Source: Roseibium hamelinense
Lineage (GTDB): Bacteria; Pseudomonadota; Alphaproteobacteria; Rhizobiales; Stappiaceae
Assembly (NCBI RefSeq): GCF_007830545.1
Contig: NZ_VLLF01000006.1
Location: forward strand, 248,001-312,000
Direction: 5' to 3'
Length of the DNA: 64,000 nt
The notes under the pieces are model-generated. The model saw only the letters and a list, made by a program, of their open reading frames with translations, was not told where the DNA came from and ran no database searches. Below, in pieces: positions 35,553 to 44,963 of the stretch (its first letter is position 1; the number at the start of each line of letters is the position of its first letter). Both the position numbers and the translations under genes were made by a program.

Positions 35553-36320
35553 ATGCCGATAACATCCCGACTTTTTTCTGCAGCCTTGATGCTGCCGGCC
35601 GTTCTGTGCGCCCAAGCCGCGTTTGCCGATGCAAACTATGCTGTTAATCAGAACGGAGCTGTGCTTTCCGGGAAAAATGCCGAAATCGACCGGAACTACG
35701 ACATTCTCGCCGCGCATGTTCACGCGGCGGGTAACATCGTCACTTTTCACATGACGACGAACGGTGCCGCAGGCGAGTCCATACCCGATGCTGTTGGGAC
35801 GTTGGGGGGCGCCGAAGTCCAGTCATATGTCTGGCCCACATCACTCGATCCGGAAGGCATTGGGTTCGAGGGGGGCAAAGGGGTTTTGGCATTGGTCGCG
35901 ACCAGCCATCCTGATTTCGATGATACGCCTCTGTTCGATGAGGATGGCGATGGCGATCTGACCAATGACGGCGCGAAGTGGCATTCGCACTGGATTGTTC
36001 TTGCGCCAAATGACGCCTGCGGTGACGGCGCGCTGGCCGTGCAGGACATTCCGAAGGGCGCGGAGCCAAACATGCCAGCAACGTGGCCTGGGCTTCCCAT
36101 CTACATTGATAGCCCGGGCTATTCACCGGTGTTCGATGGGCCGGAAATCACAATCAAGGTTCCGTTTTCGGGGCAACTGACGGCTGCGGCACTGAACTAT
36201 GATGGGGGCACCGCTGCGCTCAGAGTGAATCAAAATGTTCACGCACCGCTTCTCTGCGTTTTTGATGTCTTTGACATCGCATCCGGCGATTTGAGCTTGC
36301 CGGGTCAGTTGAAGCGGTGA
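35553..36320 (+). CDS. Secreted periplasmic protein of unknown function
   Basis: 255 aa. Sec signal (about residues 1-25, ending AAFADA). Contains VHAAGNIVTFHMTT, an acidic EDGDGDLTND calcium-loop-like stretch, WHSHWIVLAPNDACGDGAL, and the TWPGLPIYIDSPGYSP segment. Histidines in WHSHW and HVHAAG plus a late cysteine hint at metal binding, which is unproven. AAGGAG precedes the ATG. Divergent from MarR-MOSC and sharing its inverted repeat, so probably part of the same response. Confidence 0.8.
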   Translation: MPITSRLFSAALMLPAVLCAQAAFADANYAVNQNGAVLSGKNAEIDRNYDILAAHVHAAGNIVTFHMTTNGAAGESIPDAVGTLGGAEVQSYVWPTSLDPEGIGFEGGKGVLALVATSHPDFDDTPLFDEDGDGDLTNDGAKWHSHWIVLAPNDACGDGALAVQDIPKGAEPNMPATWPGLPIYIDSPGYSPVFDGPEITIKVPFSGQLTAAALNYDGGTAALRVNQNVHAPLLCVFDVFDIASGDLSLPGQLKR

Positions 36321-36327
36321 CGGACAA

Positions 36328-36353
36328 AAAATGGCGCCTTGCGGCGCCATTTT
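36328..36353. terminator. Bidirectional terminator between converging genes
   Basis: ATGGCGCC-TTGC-GGCGCCAT, 8-bp perfect stem, four-base loop, flanked by A and T runs on both sides. It separates the secreted-protein gene from prs on the opposite strand. Confidence 0.88.
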
Positions 36354-36376
36354 CATCTTCCGATATCGGTTTTTTA

Positions 36377-37309
36377 TCAAATGAACAGGCTGGACACTGA
36401 CTTTTCCAGCGCCGTCCGGTTGATAGCCTCGCCGAGAAGGGGGGCGATCGAGACTGCCCGGATGTTCGAGGCAGCGGTAATCGCCGCCGTCGGTTCGATT
36501 GAATTGGTGATCACCAATTCCTTTAATTTGGAAGACGTCACACGCGCAACGGCGCCTCCGGACAGAACACCATGCGTAATGTAGGCCGTGACGGATTTCG
36601 CTCCTTTGGACAGCAGCGCCTCTGCTGCATTGCAAAGTGTGCCGCCGCTGTCGACAATATCGTCGACTAGAATGCAGTCATATCCGTTCACTTCCCCGAT
36701 GATGTTCATCACCTCGGATTCTCCAGGTTTGTCGCGCCGTTTATCGACAATGGACAGGGGAGCATCGATACGTTTTGCCAAGGCCCGGGCGCGAACCACA
36801 CCGCCGACATCCGGCGACACGACCATGACATTTTCCGTCGCGTAGCGTTCCTTGATGTCGCGGGTCATGACCGGCGCGGCGAACAGGTTGTCAGTCGGGA
36901 TATCGAAAAAACCCTGGATCTGTCCGGCATGGAGATCCAGGGTCAAGACGCGGTCTGCACCTGCTTCGGTAATCAGGTTCGCGACAAGTTTGGCCGAAAT
37001 AGGAGTTCGGCCCGAAGCACGGCGGTCCTGACGGGCATAGCCGAAGTAAGGAATGACGGCGGTGATGCGGCGCGCGGACGAACGGCGCAGAGCATCGATG
37101 ATGATAAGCAGTTCCATCAAGTGGTCGTTGGCCGGATAACTGGTCGGCTGAACGACAAAAACGTCCTCACCGCGGACGTTTTCCTGAATTTCAACGAAGA
37201 TTTCCTGATCGGCAAAGCGCCGAACCTGGCATTTTGCTAGGGGAACATCGAGATAGTTGGATATTTCTTCAGCAAGGGCTCGGTTTGAGTTGCCCGCCAC
37301 GATCTTCAT
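36377..37309 (-). CDS. prs: Ribose-phosphate pyrophosphokinase
   Basis: 310 aa. Makes PRPP from ribose-5-phosphate and ATP. Diagnostic: [50 protein letters not shown] and the PRPP motif [13 protein letters not shown]. The ATG at 37309 (MKIVAGN) is the family start; the frame extends only to a TTG at 37318. Confidence 0.97.
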   Translation of the reverse strand: MKIVAGNSNRALAEEISNYLDVPLAKCQVRRFADQEIFVEIQENVRGEDVFVVQPTSYPANDHLMELLIIIDALRRSSARRITAVIPYFGYARQDRRASGRTPISAKLVANLITEAGADRVLTLDLHAGQIQGFFDIPTDNLFAAPVMTRDIKERYATENVMVVSPDVGGVVRARALAKRIDAPLSIVDKRRDKPGESEVMNIIGEVNGYDCILVDDIVDSGGTLCNAAEALLSKGAKSVTAYITHGVLSGGAVARVTSSKLKELVITNSIEPTAAITAASNIRAVSIAPLLGEAINRTALEKSVSSLFI

Positions 37310-37530
37310 GAGCCGCAAGTCCTTTTGGTGCGACGCCGAGGAGGTCCCGCTTCATTAACGCGGATTGGCCCCGATCAGGTCCCTGACAGTATTTCAATGC
37401 GGAGAAGTCTTCTCCGGTCGGCGGCGGCGTTTTAGCAACAGCTTACCGATCCGACAACAGCGTGATTGGGCGGATTATCACCTTTTTACGAAAAAGGTGA
37501 CCAGCGCCAAAAATTTCGCCAGCTAAATCA

Positions 37531-38085
37531 TTAGCGGCTATTCAGCCAGGCCTCCAATTCTACGACGGACCGGTTTGCGATCCGGTCTAGCGTTCGTCCA
37601 TCAACGGCCTGCCATGGGTCACCGGCGGTGCCGGACGTGCGTTCTGTCCCCGAGATGCGCTTGAGACGCCGCCCAGAACTGTCGACCACGTCGAAAACGT
37701 AAAACACGGTCGCTGACGACGGCTCGCCGGCGGCCGAAAGATACCCGTTCACACGGTATGTCGCCTGGGCACCGACCCGCCGTACAAGCGTAAGCCCCTG
37801 ACGGCGGGCTTGCTCACCGATACTTTCCGACAACTCGTCCGCAATATTGCCTGGTGCCCCGGTAAACGGTTCAAATGCGAAGGTTGCATCCTCGGCCCGT
37901 ACAGTAGCGGGCGGGGCAACCGTCGGAACAGGCCCTCCCGGTCCGACACTGGACGGGGGCTGCGGAGACGATTGGCAGGCCGCAAGACCCGTGAGAAGGG
38001 CTACAACAAATATTTGAGCGGAGTATCGGGAAAAAGCGGTCACAACGGGCATCAAGGTCGCCTGGGTCAGCGGTCTGTGTGTCAT
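37531..38085 (-). CDS. Putative lipoprotein
   Basis: About 184 aa. A hydrophobic N-terminus ending in the lipobox GLAAC (cysteine about residue 33) suggests an outer or inner membrane lipoprotein. A proline-rich linker (about 35-55) precedes a mixed domain with FVFDVVDSSGRRLKRISGTERT-like strand repeats and a final helix. No family recognised. Two ATGs (38085, 38052) are possible. It is the last gene downstream of the pgeF/M24 cluster, separated by 47 bases. Confidence 0.75.
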   Translation of the reverse strand: MTHRPLTQATLMPVVTAFSRYSAQIFVVALLTGLAACQSSPQPPSSVGPGGPVPTVAPPATVRAEDATFAFEPFTGAPGNIADELSESIGEQARRQGLTLVRRVGAQATYRVNGYLSAAGEPSSATVFYVFDVVDSSGRRLKRISGTERTSGTAGDPWQAVDGRTLDRIANRSVVELEAWLNSR

Positions 38086-38132
38086 GGCGCCAGTCAATGC
38101 AGCAACCTGGCCATGTGTGGTCAAGCGATTGT

Positions 38133-39296
38133 TTAGCCTGACTTGACAGCAAGGTCGAGAGGCAGCCGTGAAAGACATTCCGGCCGGGCAGAGGTTGTGA
38201 GATAGGTCTGCCCGAGTGTCATTGCTGTCTCGGTGACCGAGTCCATCAAGATCATATGGACGAACAAGGTCATGTCAGGCTGGATTCCGGCTTTGTTACC
38301 CTTGTAGGCCATTGGCGTGTCCATCCAGCTCGGGGCAAACCGCGCTCCCAGCGAATACCCGCAGGTATTGAGCCGGTGGGGCATCATGTCATGAGCATCC
38401 AGAGCTCCAGCATGTGCATCAAAGACGTCGCCAAAGGTTCGGCCCGGCATCAAAACCGCTTCGACAGCCGAAAGAGCCTCGCGAGCGGCATTGTACATTT
38501 CCATATGACGGTCCGTTGGACGCCCAATAATGACAGTGCGCATCAAAGCGGCGTGATAATGCCGGAAGACACCGGCCCATTCCAGAGTGACCTGATCATT
38601 GTCCTGGAGCTGGCGCCGTCCTGATTTGTAGCGGCACAACAGTGCATCCCGTCCGGACCCGATCACGAAGTCATTGGCCGGGTAATCCCCGTCGCCCTGG
38701 AGAACAACACCTTGCATGGCCGCAAGGATGCCCGCTTCGTCGGCGCCGGGTTTGATTTCGGCCAGGCCGGCTTCATAAGCAGCGTCAGCCAGCGTCGCTG
38801 CCTTGCGGATATAGCCGATTTCGGCGGGGCTCTTGAGGGCCCGCAAGGCCGGGATCAAGGGGGATTCATCGCAAATATCGGCGAAACTTGCGAGCTCCTC
38901 CTGGATCTCGATGCCGATTTTGCCCGTCATTCCGTGGGTGTCGAACTCCAACCCGATGCGGGCACCCAACAGGTCCATGTCGAAAAGCATGTCTTTCAGC
39001 TGTCCGACCGGGCTGGCTTCGCCGCGGTCGATCCAGATGCGGATGTCTTTGATGTTTGATGTCTGCTTGGCCTGTCTTTGATCAGCCGAGCGTGTCAAAA
39101 GCACGGTGCGGTCGTCGGACGTGACAATAAGGCACTGAAAGAAACAAAAGCCGAACGTGTCGTAGCCTGTGAGCCAGTACATGCTCTCTTGCGCGAACAG
39201 AACCATGGCATCGAGTTTGCGCTTAGCCATTTCGGCCATAAGCCGGTTGCGTCTTTGGTCGAATTCTTCCGGTTCGAAATGCAGCGCCATGGTCAT
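38133..39296 (-). CDS. M24-fold (creatinase/DoeA-like) hydrolase lacking metal ligands
   Basis: 387 aa. N-terminal creatinase-type domain (residues about 1-140) and C-terminal pita-bread domain. Real M24 aminopeptidases bind metals with two Asp, one His and two Glu. Here the corresponding stretches read LEWAG (for LIDAG), HAALMRT (for GDITRT) and VHMILMD (for the VEPG strand), so none of the ligands is retained. This matches the metal-free creatinase and ectoine-hydrolase (DoeA) branch, which hydrolyse C-N bonds. The ATG at 39296 overlaps the pgeF stop (ATGA); an ATG at 39290 has better ribosome-site spacing. Confidence 0.85.
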   Translation of the reverse strand: MTMALHFEPEEFDQRRNRLMAEMAKRKLDAMVLFAQESMYWLTGYDTFGFCFFQCLIVTSDDRTVLLTRSADQRQAKQTSNIKDIRIWIDRGEASPVGQLKDMLFDMDLLGARIGLEFDTHGMTGKIGIEIQEELASFADICDESPLIPALRALKSPAEIGYIRKAATLADAAYEAGLAEIKPGADEAGILAAMQGVVLQGDGDYPANDFVIGSGRDALLCRYKSGRRQLQDNDQVTLEWAGVFRHYHAALMRTVIIGRPTDRHMEMYNAAREALSAVEAVLMPGRTFGDVFDAHAGALDAHDMMPHRLNTCGYSLGARFAPSWMDTPMAYKGNKAGIQPDMTLFVHMILMDSVTETAMTLGQTYLTTSARPECLSRLPLDLAVKSG

Positions 39297-40063
39297 GTCT
39301 CCTGCGTCAGAACGATCGCCGAGATCAGGCGGCCGTAGTCGGGCTCCTTGCGATGGGTGGTCCTGCGGTAGGAGAAAAAGCGCTCCTCGTCGGCATAGGT
39401 GCAAAGGGCCAAATCTTCCACATGCCCGCATCCGGCGGCTTTCAGGCGGGATACCACATAACCTGGCAGATCAAACATGAGATGGCCCGGCCGGTTCGAC
39501 GGTCCAAAGAAGGTGTTATTAAACTCATCTTCAGCAGTAAAATGCCCGTGAAATTCTGGGCCGACTTCATAGCATGATTGCGAGATCGTTGGTCCGAGTG
39601 TTGCGGTAATCCGGGCCCTGTCCGCACCAAGATCTTCCATGGCTGCGAGTGTGTTCTCCAACACACCGCCAATCGCCCCTTTCCAACCGGAATGGGCCGC
39701 GCCGACAACGCCCGCATCCGGGTCAGCAAAAAGAACGGGACCGCAATCGGCTGTCGAAATCCCAATCGCCAATCCAGGCCGGTCCGTCACCAGCGCATCT
39801 GCTTTTCGGTCCGCTTCGTCGCGCCAGGGCGTTTTTACCTTGATCACGTCCGGTGAATGGATTTGGTAAGGCGTCAGGAGATGATCGGGGGCTACTCCCA
39901 AATTTTCCGAAACCCGGCGGCGGTTTTCCCTGACGTGGTCTGTGTTGTCGTTAGAGCCGAGCCCTATGTTCAAACTGCCATAGATTCCGGTTGAGATACC
40001 GCCTTGCCGGGTGAAAAAGGCATGGCGTATGCCTGGTTTTTCAAGGGCGGGTGCGACGATCAT
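39293..40063 (-). CDS. pgeF: PgeF/YfiH family peptidoglycan editing factor (laccase-domain protein)
   Basis: 256 aa. RHAFFTRQGGISTG, YQIHSPDVI, the STADCGPVLF cysteine site and AAHSGWKGAIGGVLENT are the signature segments. Members act as peptidoglycan editing factor and as purine nucleoside phosphorylase/adenosine deaminase with a zinc site (His, Cys, His). Part of the lgt - methyltransferase - pgeF - M24 operon, 23 bases after the methyltransferase. Confidence 0.92.
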   Translation of the reverse strand: MIVAPALEKPGIRHAFFTRQGGISTGIYGSLNIGLGSNDNTDHVRENRRRVSENLGVAPDHLLTPYQIHSPDVIKVKTPWRDEADRKADALVTDRPGLAIGISTADCGPVLFADPDAGVVGAAHSGWKGAIGGVLENTLAAMEDLGADRARITATLGPTISQSCYEVGPEFHGHFTAEDEFNNTFFGPSNRPGHLMFDLPGYVVSRLKAAGCGHVEDLALCTYADEERFFSYRRTTHRKEPDYGRLISAIVLTQET

Positions 40064-40086
40064 GATAAAGACCTTATTTGCCGGGC

Positions 40087-41202
40087 TCAGCGGGATCCTG
40101 AGCCCATGTGGGAGCTGCTGTCAAATGGGTGGAGGCGACCTTGCCCGCCCGTGAGTGCCAGCACCTTGAACAGGTCCCCCATTTGGTTCGGCGCCGCGAG
40201 CCGCTCCACCGCGTCCCTGATTGACTCCTGTTCCTGGTGCGATTTGCCCGTTCCAAGACGCCCGGCGCGTTCCAGCAAACCCATTTTCAAGAGAAAGTCG
40301 CCCTGAGTCATAGGCGGAAGAGAACGGGCCCCTGCTGATTGGGCCGCAGCAGCCAGGGCTTCGAAGTTCACATGCGCCGTGACGTCCGCGTGACCGGGAT
40401 GGGCAAGCACCGGGTCGGGCTTTTGCCTGTACAGCGCTTGCAACGTCTCTCCGGGGACCGTTTGCAAGTAACCGTAGTCGATAATCAATGCCAAGCCGCC
40501 GTATGTCTTGAGGCGCAGGCCAATCTCCTCGGCGACCGCGTTGCCGGCTGGCTGTGTTTCGAGAATGGATCCGGTGGGTGCCATGGCGGCTGAAACCGGG
40601 ATCTGATGCTCAGGAAGCACGGCCGAACCAATGCCGAAGGCGAGTGCTTCTTGTGCATCCAGGCCAACCATACGCTCGCGCCAGCCGTTCTCTGTCTTGA
40701 CGAATTGGTGGATCGGCAAGGCATCAAAGAACTCGTTGGCAACGAGCAGAACCGGTGCGGCCGGCAGTTCCGTGATGCTTTTAAGAAAGTCGGGAGCAAG
40801 AGGCGCGCCTTTCAGCTTGTCCAACTGTATTTCCCTGAGCCGGGAGCTGGTCTCCACAAGACACAGTTTTGCAGCGCTTAGGAAATCCGGGCGGAGCTTT
40901 GCGGTGCGCAACAGATCGGCCATCAAGGTTCCGCGCCCCGGGCCCAATTCGGTGAGAACGAAGTGATCAGGCCGTCCCGCTGCATCATAAGCGCCGATGA
41001 GACACGCTGCGATCAATTCGCCAAACATCTGGCTGACCTCAGGCGCTGTGATGAAATCGCCGTCTGCTCCGAAAGGCTCCTTGGTGGCGTAGTAGCCGTC
41101 CGTCGGATCGCTCAGACATGATGCCATGTATTCGGCAACGGAAATCGGCCCGCTTGCCGCGATTTGTGCTTTGAGACGGTCTTTCAGGGGCAGCGCGGTC
41201 AT
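40087..41202 (-). CDS. Class I SAM-dependent methyltransferase, MidA/NDUFAF7 family
   Basis: 371 aa. DPTDGYYATKEPFGADGDFITAPE, the SAM motif ELGPGRGTLMADLLR near residue 85 and VANEFFDALPIHQFV are characteristic. Eukaryotic homologues (NDUFAF7) methylate an arginine of complex I; a similar protein-arginine role is inferred. The ATG overlaps the lgt stop codon (ATGA). Confidence 0.9.
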   Translation of the reverse strand: MTALPLKDRLKAQIAASGPISVAEYMASCLSDPTDGYYATKEPFGADGDFITAPEVSQMFGELIAACLIGAYDAAGRPDHFVLTELGPGRGTLMADLLRTAKLRPDFLSAAKLCLVETSSRLREIQLDKLKGAPLAPDFLKSITELPAAPVLLVANEFFDALPIHQFVKTENGWRERMVGLDAQEALAFGIGSAVLPEHQIPVSAAMAPTGSILETQPAGNAVAEEIGLRLKTYGGLALIIDYGYLQTVPGETLQALYRQKPDPVLAHPGHADVTAHVNFEALAAAAQSAGARSLPPMTQGDFLLKMGLLERAGRLGTGKSHQEQESIRDAVERLAAPNQMGDLFKVLALTGGQGRLHPFDSSSHMGSGSR

Positions 41203-42029
41203 ATGGCGGCCGGCGTCCGGCGGGCCGACCATATCATGACGCCGAGGCCGACAAGGATCATGGGCAGCGACAGGAGAATGCCCATCGTCAGAAACCCGGA
41301 AAGGTAGCCGATATGTGCATCGGGGACGCGGTAGAGCTCGGCGATCGAGCGGGTTACGCCGTATCCAAACGCAAATGCCCCGGCGATGAATCCCGGCTTT
41401 TCAAGCATTTTGTACCGGTGGCTCACAAGGCGAAGGACAAAGAACAGTAACACCCCTTCCAGCGCAGCCTCGTAGAGCTGGCTGGGATGGCGCGGTTCGG
41501 GACCGGCGCCCGGAAAAACCATAGCCCACGGGACATCTGATGGTCTTCCCCAGAGCTCGGCATTTATGAAGTTGGCAATCCTGCCGAAGAACAGACCGAT
41601 TGGAGCCGCGCACCCGGCGAGATCGAAGAGGGTCCAAATAGACAGACCCCGGCGCCGGGCAAATAGGATCATTGCGATGACGGTGCCGGCAAACCCGCCA
41701 TGGAAAGACATGCCGCCGGACCACACAGCAAGGGCTTCACCGGGATTGGCAAGGTAGTAAGCCGGGTTATAGAACAGCACATAGCCTAGCCGGCCGCCAA
41801 TAATGATGCCGAGCGTCCCCCAAACGACGAAATCATCGAGATCCACCGGTGTCGGCCGTGCTTTTCCGCCCCAGAGCGCGTCATTGAGAACCAGGCGGCG
41901 CATGTAGCGCCAGGCAAGCAAAATGCCGACGATATAAGCCAGTGCGTACCAGCGCAGGGCAAATGGACCGACTTCGATGATGACCGGATCGATGACGGGA
42001 AAGGGCAACACGAAGAGCGACACGCTCAC
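41199..42029 (-). CDS. lgt: Prolipoprotein diacylglyceryl transferase
   Basis: 276 aa with seven membrane helices. GGMSFHGGFAGTVIA, GRIANFINAELWG and RHPSQLYEAALEGVLLF are the Lgt signatures. It transfers a diacylglyceryl group from phosphatidylglycerol to the lipobox cysteine, needed by lipoproteins such as the one at 37.5 kb. First gene of a four-gene minus-strand cluster with one-base or four-base overlaps. Confidence 0.97.
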   Translation of the reverse strand: MSVSLFVLPFPVIDPVIIEVGPFALRWYALAYIVGILLAWRYMRRLVLNDALWGGKARPTPVDLDDFVVWGTLGIIIGGRLGYVLFYNPAYYLANPGEALAVWSGGMSFHGGFAGTVIAMILFARRRGLSIWTLFDLAGCAAPIGLFFGRIANFINAELWGRPSDVPWAMVFPGAGPEPRHPSQLYEAALEGVLLFFVLRLVSHRYKMLEKPGFIAGAFAFGYGVTRSIAELYRVPDAHIGYLSGFLTMGILLSLPMILVGLGVMIWSARRTPAAI

Positions 42030-42218
42030 ATCCTCAATTGATAACAGGCCGTTGGGCCGATGATTGTAGTCAAGCGTCCCGGCCTCTCAGGTGTCTTTGG
42101 CCAGACGCTTGCCCTCTTGTCCGACCTGCGTCAAGAGGACCGCCGGGTGTCGGTTGCCGCTTGAAGTTCTTCATAAATACTCATACCTGTCGGTCAGGCC
42201 ATGAAAAAGGAGCGCCCG

Positions 42219-42509
42219 ATGACACAGGGTCCAAACCGTCTATTGGACGATTTTGCAAAATTGATGACCGATGCAGCCGGTGTTGCCCAGGGCGCCCGCC
42301 GTGAAGTTGAGACCGCATTCCGGGCACAGGCGGAGCGGTTTTTGTCGGATATGGACCTGGTGACACGTGAAGAGCACGATGTTGTGAAGGATCTGGCAAC
42401 CCGGGCCTTGGACCGTATCGACGAACTCGAGGCGCGCCTTGAAGCGCTTGAGGGAAAAACCGCGGGAAAATCGAAAAAGGCAACCGAAAAGCCGGCTAAT
42501 GAAGGCTGA
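42219..42509 (+). CDS. ubiK: Ubiquinone biosynthesis accessory factor UbiK (BMFP)
   Basis: 96 aa. N-terminal amphipathic helix (LLDDFAKLMTDAAGVAQGARREVETAF), the VTREEHDVVKDLATRA segment and a trimeric coiled coil (LDRIDELEARLEALEG). UbiK binds lipids and helps the late ubiquinone hydroxylation complex; that product is oxidised by the bc1 complex. AAGGAG precedes the ATG at 42219. Longer starts (42201) ignored. Confidence 0.92.
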   Translation: MTQGPNRLLDDFAKLMTDAAGVAQGARREVETAFRAQAERFLSDMDLVTREEHDVVKDLATRALDRIDELEARLEALEGKTAGKSKKATEKPANEG

Positions 42510-42787
42510 CGGCGCGCCCTGATTCAGGCGATTTTTTTGACCATATTCTTCTCCCCAGATGGTTGCAGGCAAGAGATTCGTCCACAGGTTTGAGGCCGGC
42601 GAGTGTTTCAGATAGCACCTGCTTAACTCTATGCTGTTCTAGTATTGAATCTTAACAGGGATTCGTCGGGGCATGATCGAACCGCTTCAAGTGGTCAGGA
42701 TGCTCCTCCGACTTGGGACATATCCGGCGGCCACGCCCGGTTTCCAATCGGGCTCTCGCGCCTCCGGCTCGAAAGGGGAGAAGGCGC

Positions 42788-43288
42788 ATGAGCCTCATCG
42801 AGTTCGAATTCGAGCGACCTGACAATCCCGTCGACACCATCGAAACTGTTGCCGCGTTAAACGATTGGCTGTTCGAGAGATCAGCCGACGACGAGATTAC
42901 GATCTCTATGTCGGGCGCATGGTGCGACTATCACGTTTCATTTTCCTGGATGGAAGAAGTCGAGGCGCTGCATCTTGCCTGCGCGTTCGACCTGAAGGTC
43001 ACCGAGCTCCGGAAAACAGAAATCATCAAGCTGCTGGCGCTCGCCAATGAGCAGCTCTGGATGGGCCATTTCGATCTGTGGCACAAAGAGGGCGTGGTCA
43101 TGTTCCGGCAGTCCCTTGTACTTGCCGGCGGCGCCGAAGCCAGTTCATCCCAAATTGAATCCATGCTTTCCAACGCGTTGGAAAGCTGTGAACGCTACTA
43201 CCAGTCTTTCCAATTTGTCGTGTGGGCCGGACACACTGCTACACAGGCGATTGATACGGCTCTTTTCGAGACCGCAGGAGAAGCATGA
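42788..43288 (+). CDS. YbjN domain-containing protein
   Basis: 166 aa with the YbjN/type III secretion chaperone-like fold: FERPDNPVDTIETVAALNDWLFERS, WCDYHVSFSWMEEVEALHLACAFDL, LANEQLWMGHFDLW and a C-terminal helix. AAGGGGAGAAGG upstream of the ATG is a strong ribosome site. Its stop overlaps the proC start (ATGA). A role as a chaperone or in stress regulation is inferred only from the fold. Confidence 0.88.
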   Translation: MSLIEFEFERPDNPVDTIETVAALNDWLFERSADDEITISMSGAWCDYHVSFSWMEEVEALHLACAFDLKVTELRKTEIIKLLALANEQLWMGHFDLWHKEGVVMFRQSLVLAGGAEASSSQIESMLSNALESCERYYQSFQFVVWAGHTATQAIDTALFETAGEA

Positions 43289-44106
43289 TTTTTTCAAAGG
43301 ACCGCCCCTTTTTGCTTGTGGGTGCAGGCAAAATGGGCGGGGCCATGCTGGCCGGTTGGATGGCGGAAGGCGTTGAGCCTTCTGCCGTCGTCATTTCAGA
43401 CCCTTCGCCTTCAGAGGAGGTCGTCAAGCTTATTCAGACTCACCAGATCCGCCATGTCACGGTACCAGACAGTGGTCTTCGGCCTGCTGTCATCATGGTT
43501 GCTGTTAAACCTCAGCTGATGGATGCCGTATTGCCCACCCTCTCCGGATGCGTTGAACCGGACACGTTGCTGCTGTCAGTTGCGGCAGGGACGCCAGTTT
43601 CGAAATTCAAAGGTGCCTTTGGAGATGTTCCCATCGCGCGCGCCATGCCGAACACGCCTGCGATGGTTGGCCGGGGAGTTACGGCGGTCTATCCCAATGA
43701 CAAGGTAACAGAGGCTCAAAAGCAGACTGTCGGCCAGCTGTTGTCGGCCGTAGGCAATGTCGTCTGGCTGGACAGCGAGGAACAGATCGACCTTGTCACC
43801 GGTGTAAGCGGGTCGGGACCGGCCTATGTGTTTTGGCTTGCGGAATGCCTTGCTCAAGCTGGAGTTGAAGCAGGTTTGCCGAAAGACACTGCGCATCAGC
43901 TTGCAGTGGCGACAGTAACCGGGGCTGGTGAACTCATGCATCAGTCTGAAGAAACACCGTCTGCCTTGCGAAAGAATGTCACATCACCCAATGGGACAAC
44001 CGCAGCCGCGCTCGATGTTCTTATGGCGGACACCGGCATGGAGCCGTTGATGGTGCGAGCCGTTGCCGCTGCCGTGAAACGGGCAAAAGAGCTCGCCGCA
44101 GCATAA
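43285..44106 (+). CDS. proC: Pyrroline-5-carboxylate reductase
   Basis: 273 aa. NADPH-binding LLVGAGKMGGAMLAGWMA at the N-terminus, AMPNTPAMVGRGVTAVY and the catalytic region TGVSGSGPAYVFWLAECLAQAGVEAGL, then KNVTSPNGTTAAALDVL. Final step of proline synthesis. Overlaps the YbjN gene by four bases. Confidence 0.97.
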   Translation: MIFSKDRPFLLVGAGKMGGAMLAGWMAEGVEPSAVVISDPSPSEEVVKLIQTHQIRHVTVPDSGLRPAVIMVAVKPQLMDAVLPTLSGCVEPDTLLLSVAAGTPVSKFKGAFGDVPIARAMPNTPAMVGRGVTAVYPNDKVTEAQKQTVGQLLSAVGNVVWLDSEEQIDLVTGVSGSGPAYVFWLAECLAQAGVEAGLPKDTAHQLAVATVTGAGELMHQSEETPSALRKNVTSPNGTTAAALDVLMADTGMEPLMVRAVAAAVKRAKELAAA

Positions 44107-44185
44107 TCACGCCTTCGGTTTGCCTGATGGTCTTTGCGCCGCCGTGCGTCCGTCCTATGTTTATGGGAAGTTACGGAGGATTTCG

Positions 44186-44893
44186 ATGGCTACTGCCAAG
44201 ACGCGCCAGAAAATTATGAAAACCTTTCAGGAGCTGGTTGCCGAAAACGGCTACAGCGAAGTGAGCTTGGTCCAGCTCGCCGAAGCTGCGGATGTAAAGC
44301 TGTCTGTTTTACGCGAAAGCTACGATTCAAAAATCGATCTTGTGAAAGCGTTTTCCCGCGAAATCGACAGCGCGGTTTTGGACGAACGGGACGATGACAT
44401 GGGTGATCAACCGGCCCGAGACCGGCTGTTTGACGTGCTAATGACCCGGATAGACCATCTTGCTCCTCACAAGCCGTTTGTACGGGCCCTGTATGAAGCG
44501 GCCCGAACCGACCCGGTTTTGGCGCTGGAGTTCAATGCAATCGCTGTCAAATCCCAGGCATGGATGCTTGATGCTGCCGGAGTTGAATTGGGTGGGCTCA
44601 AGCGGGCTGCAACGGTGCAGGGTCTAGCGATTGCGTTTGCGCGCGTCGTGGAGACCTGGCTCGGCGAGGACGATGAAGGAATGCCACGCACCATGTCCAA
44701 GCTGGACAAGGAACTGGATGAGGGGGTGTCCTGGATGAAGCGCCTCGACCGGTTGGATGGTTTTCTGAAGTTCGCTGGCCGCCTCGGGTCCAGGGCTCGC
44801 AAAATGCAGCGGCGCGGCAAACATAAAACCGCCCGCACGCAGGCTCCGGAGCCGGCCCTGGATGATAGCGAAGAAGTGCCGACCATGCATTGA
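44186..44893 (+). CDS. TetR family transcriptional regulator
   Basis: 235 aa. N-terminal helix-turn-helix with IMKTFQELVAENGYSEVSLVQLAEAADVKLSVLRESYDSK; a ligand domain with the AVKSQAWMLDAAG helix; a basic and low-complexity C-terminal tail (KMQRRGKHKTARTQ). ACGGAGG stands before the ATG at 44186; the frame is open from 44120. Downstream of proC and upstream of csaA; targets unknown. Confidence 0.88.
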   Translation: MATAKTRQKIMKTFQELVAENGYSEVSLVQLAEAADVKLSVLRESYDSKIDLVKAFSREIDSAVLDERDDDMGDQPARDRLFDVLMTRIDHLAPHKPFVRALYEAARTDPVLALEFNAIAVKSQAWMLDAAGVELGGLKRAATVQGLAIAFARVVETWLGEDDEGMPRTMSKLDKELDEGVSWMKRLDRLDGFLKFAGRLGSRARKMQRRGKHKTARTQAPEPALDDSEEVPTMH

Positions 44894-44923
44894 CCTATCG
44901 TCACCTTGCACAATCCGGACAAG

Positions 44924-44945
44924 GGCGGCAGAGTGCCGCCGTTTT
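44924..44945 (+). terminator. Intrinsic terminator after tetR
   Basis: GGCGGCA-GAG-TGCCGCC, 7-bp perfect stem with a 3-base loop and GTTTT, 30 bases after the TetR stop. Confidence 0.75.
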
Positions 44946-44963
44946 GATGTGAGGTGTGTTGAT

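Noticed and set aside
38133..39296. DMSP lyase DddP as identity of the M24-fold protein
   Set aside because: DddP keeps metal-binding aspartates, histidine and glutamates; this protein has lost them all and is shorter.
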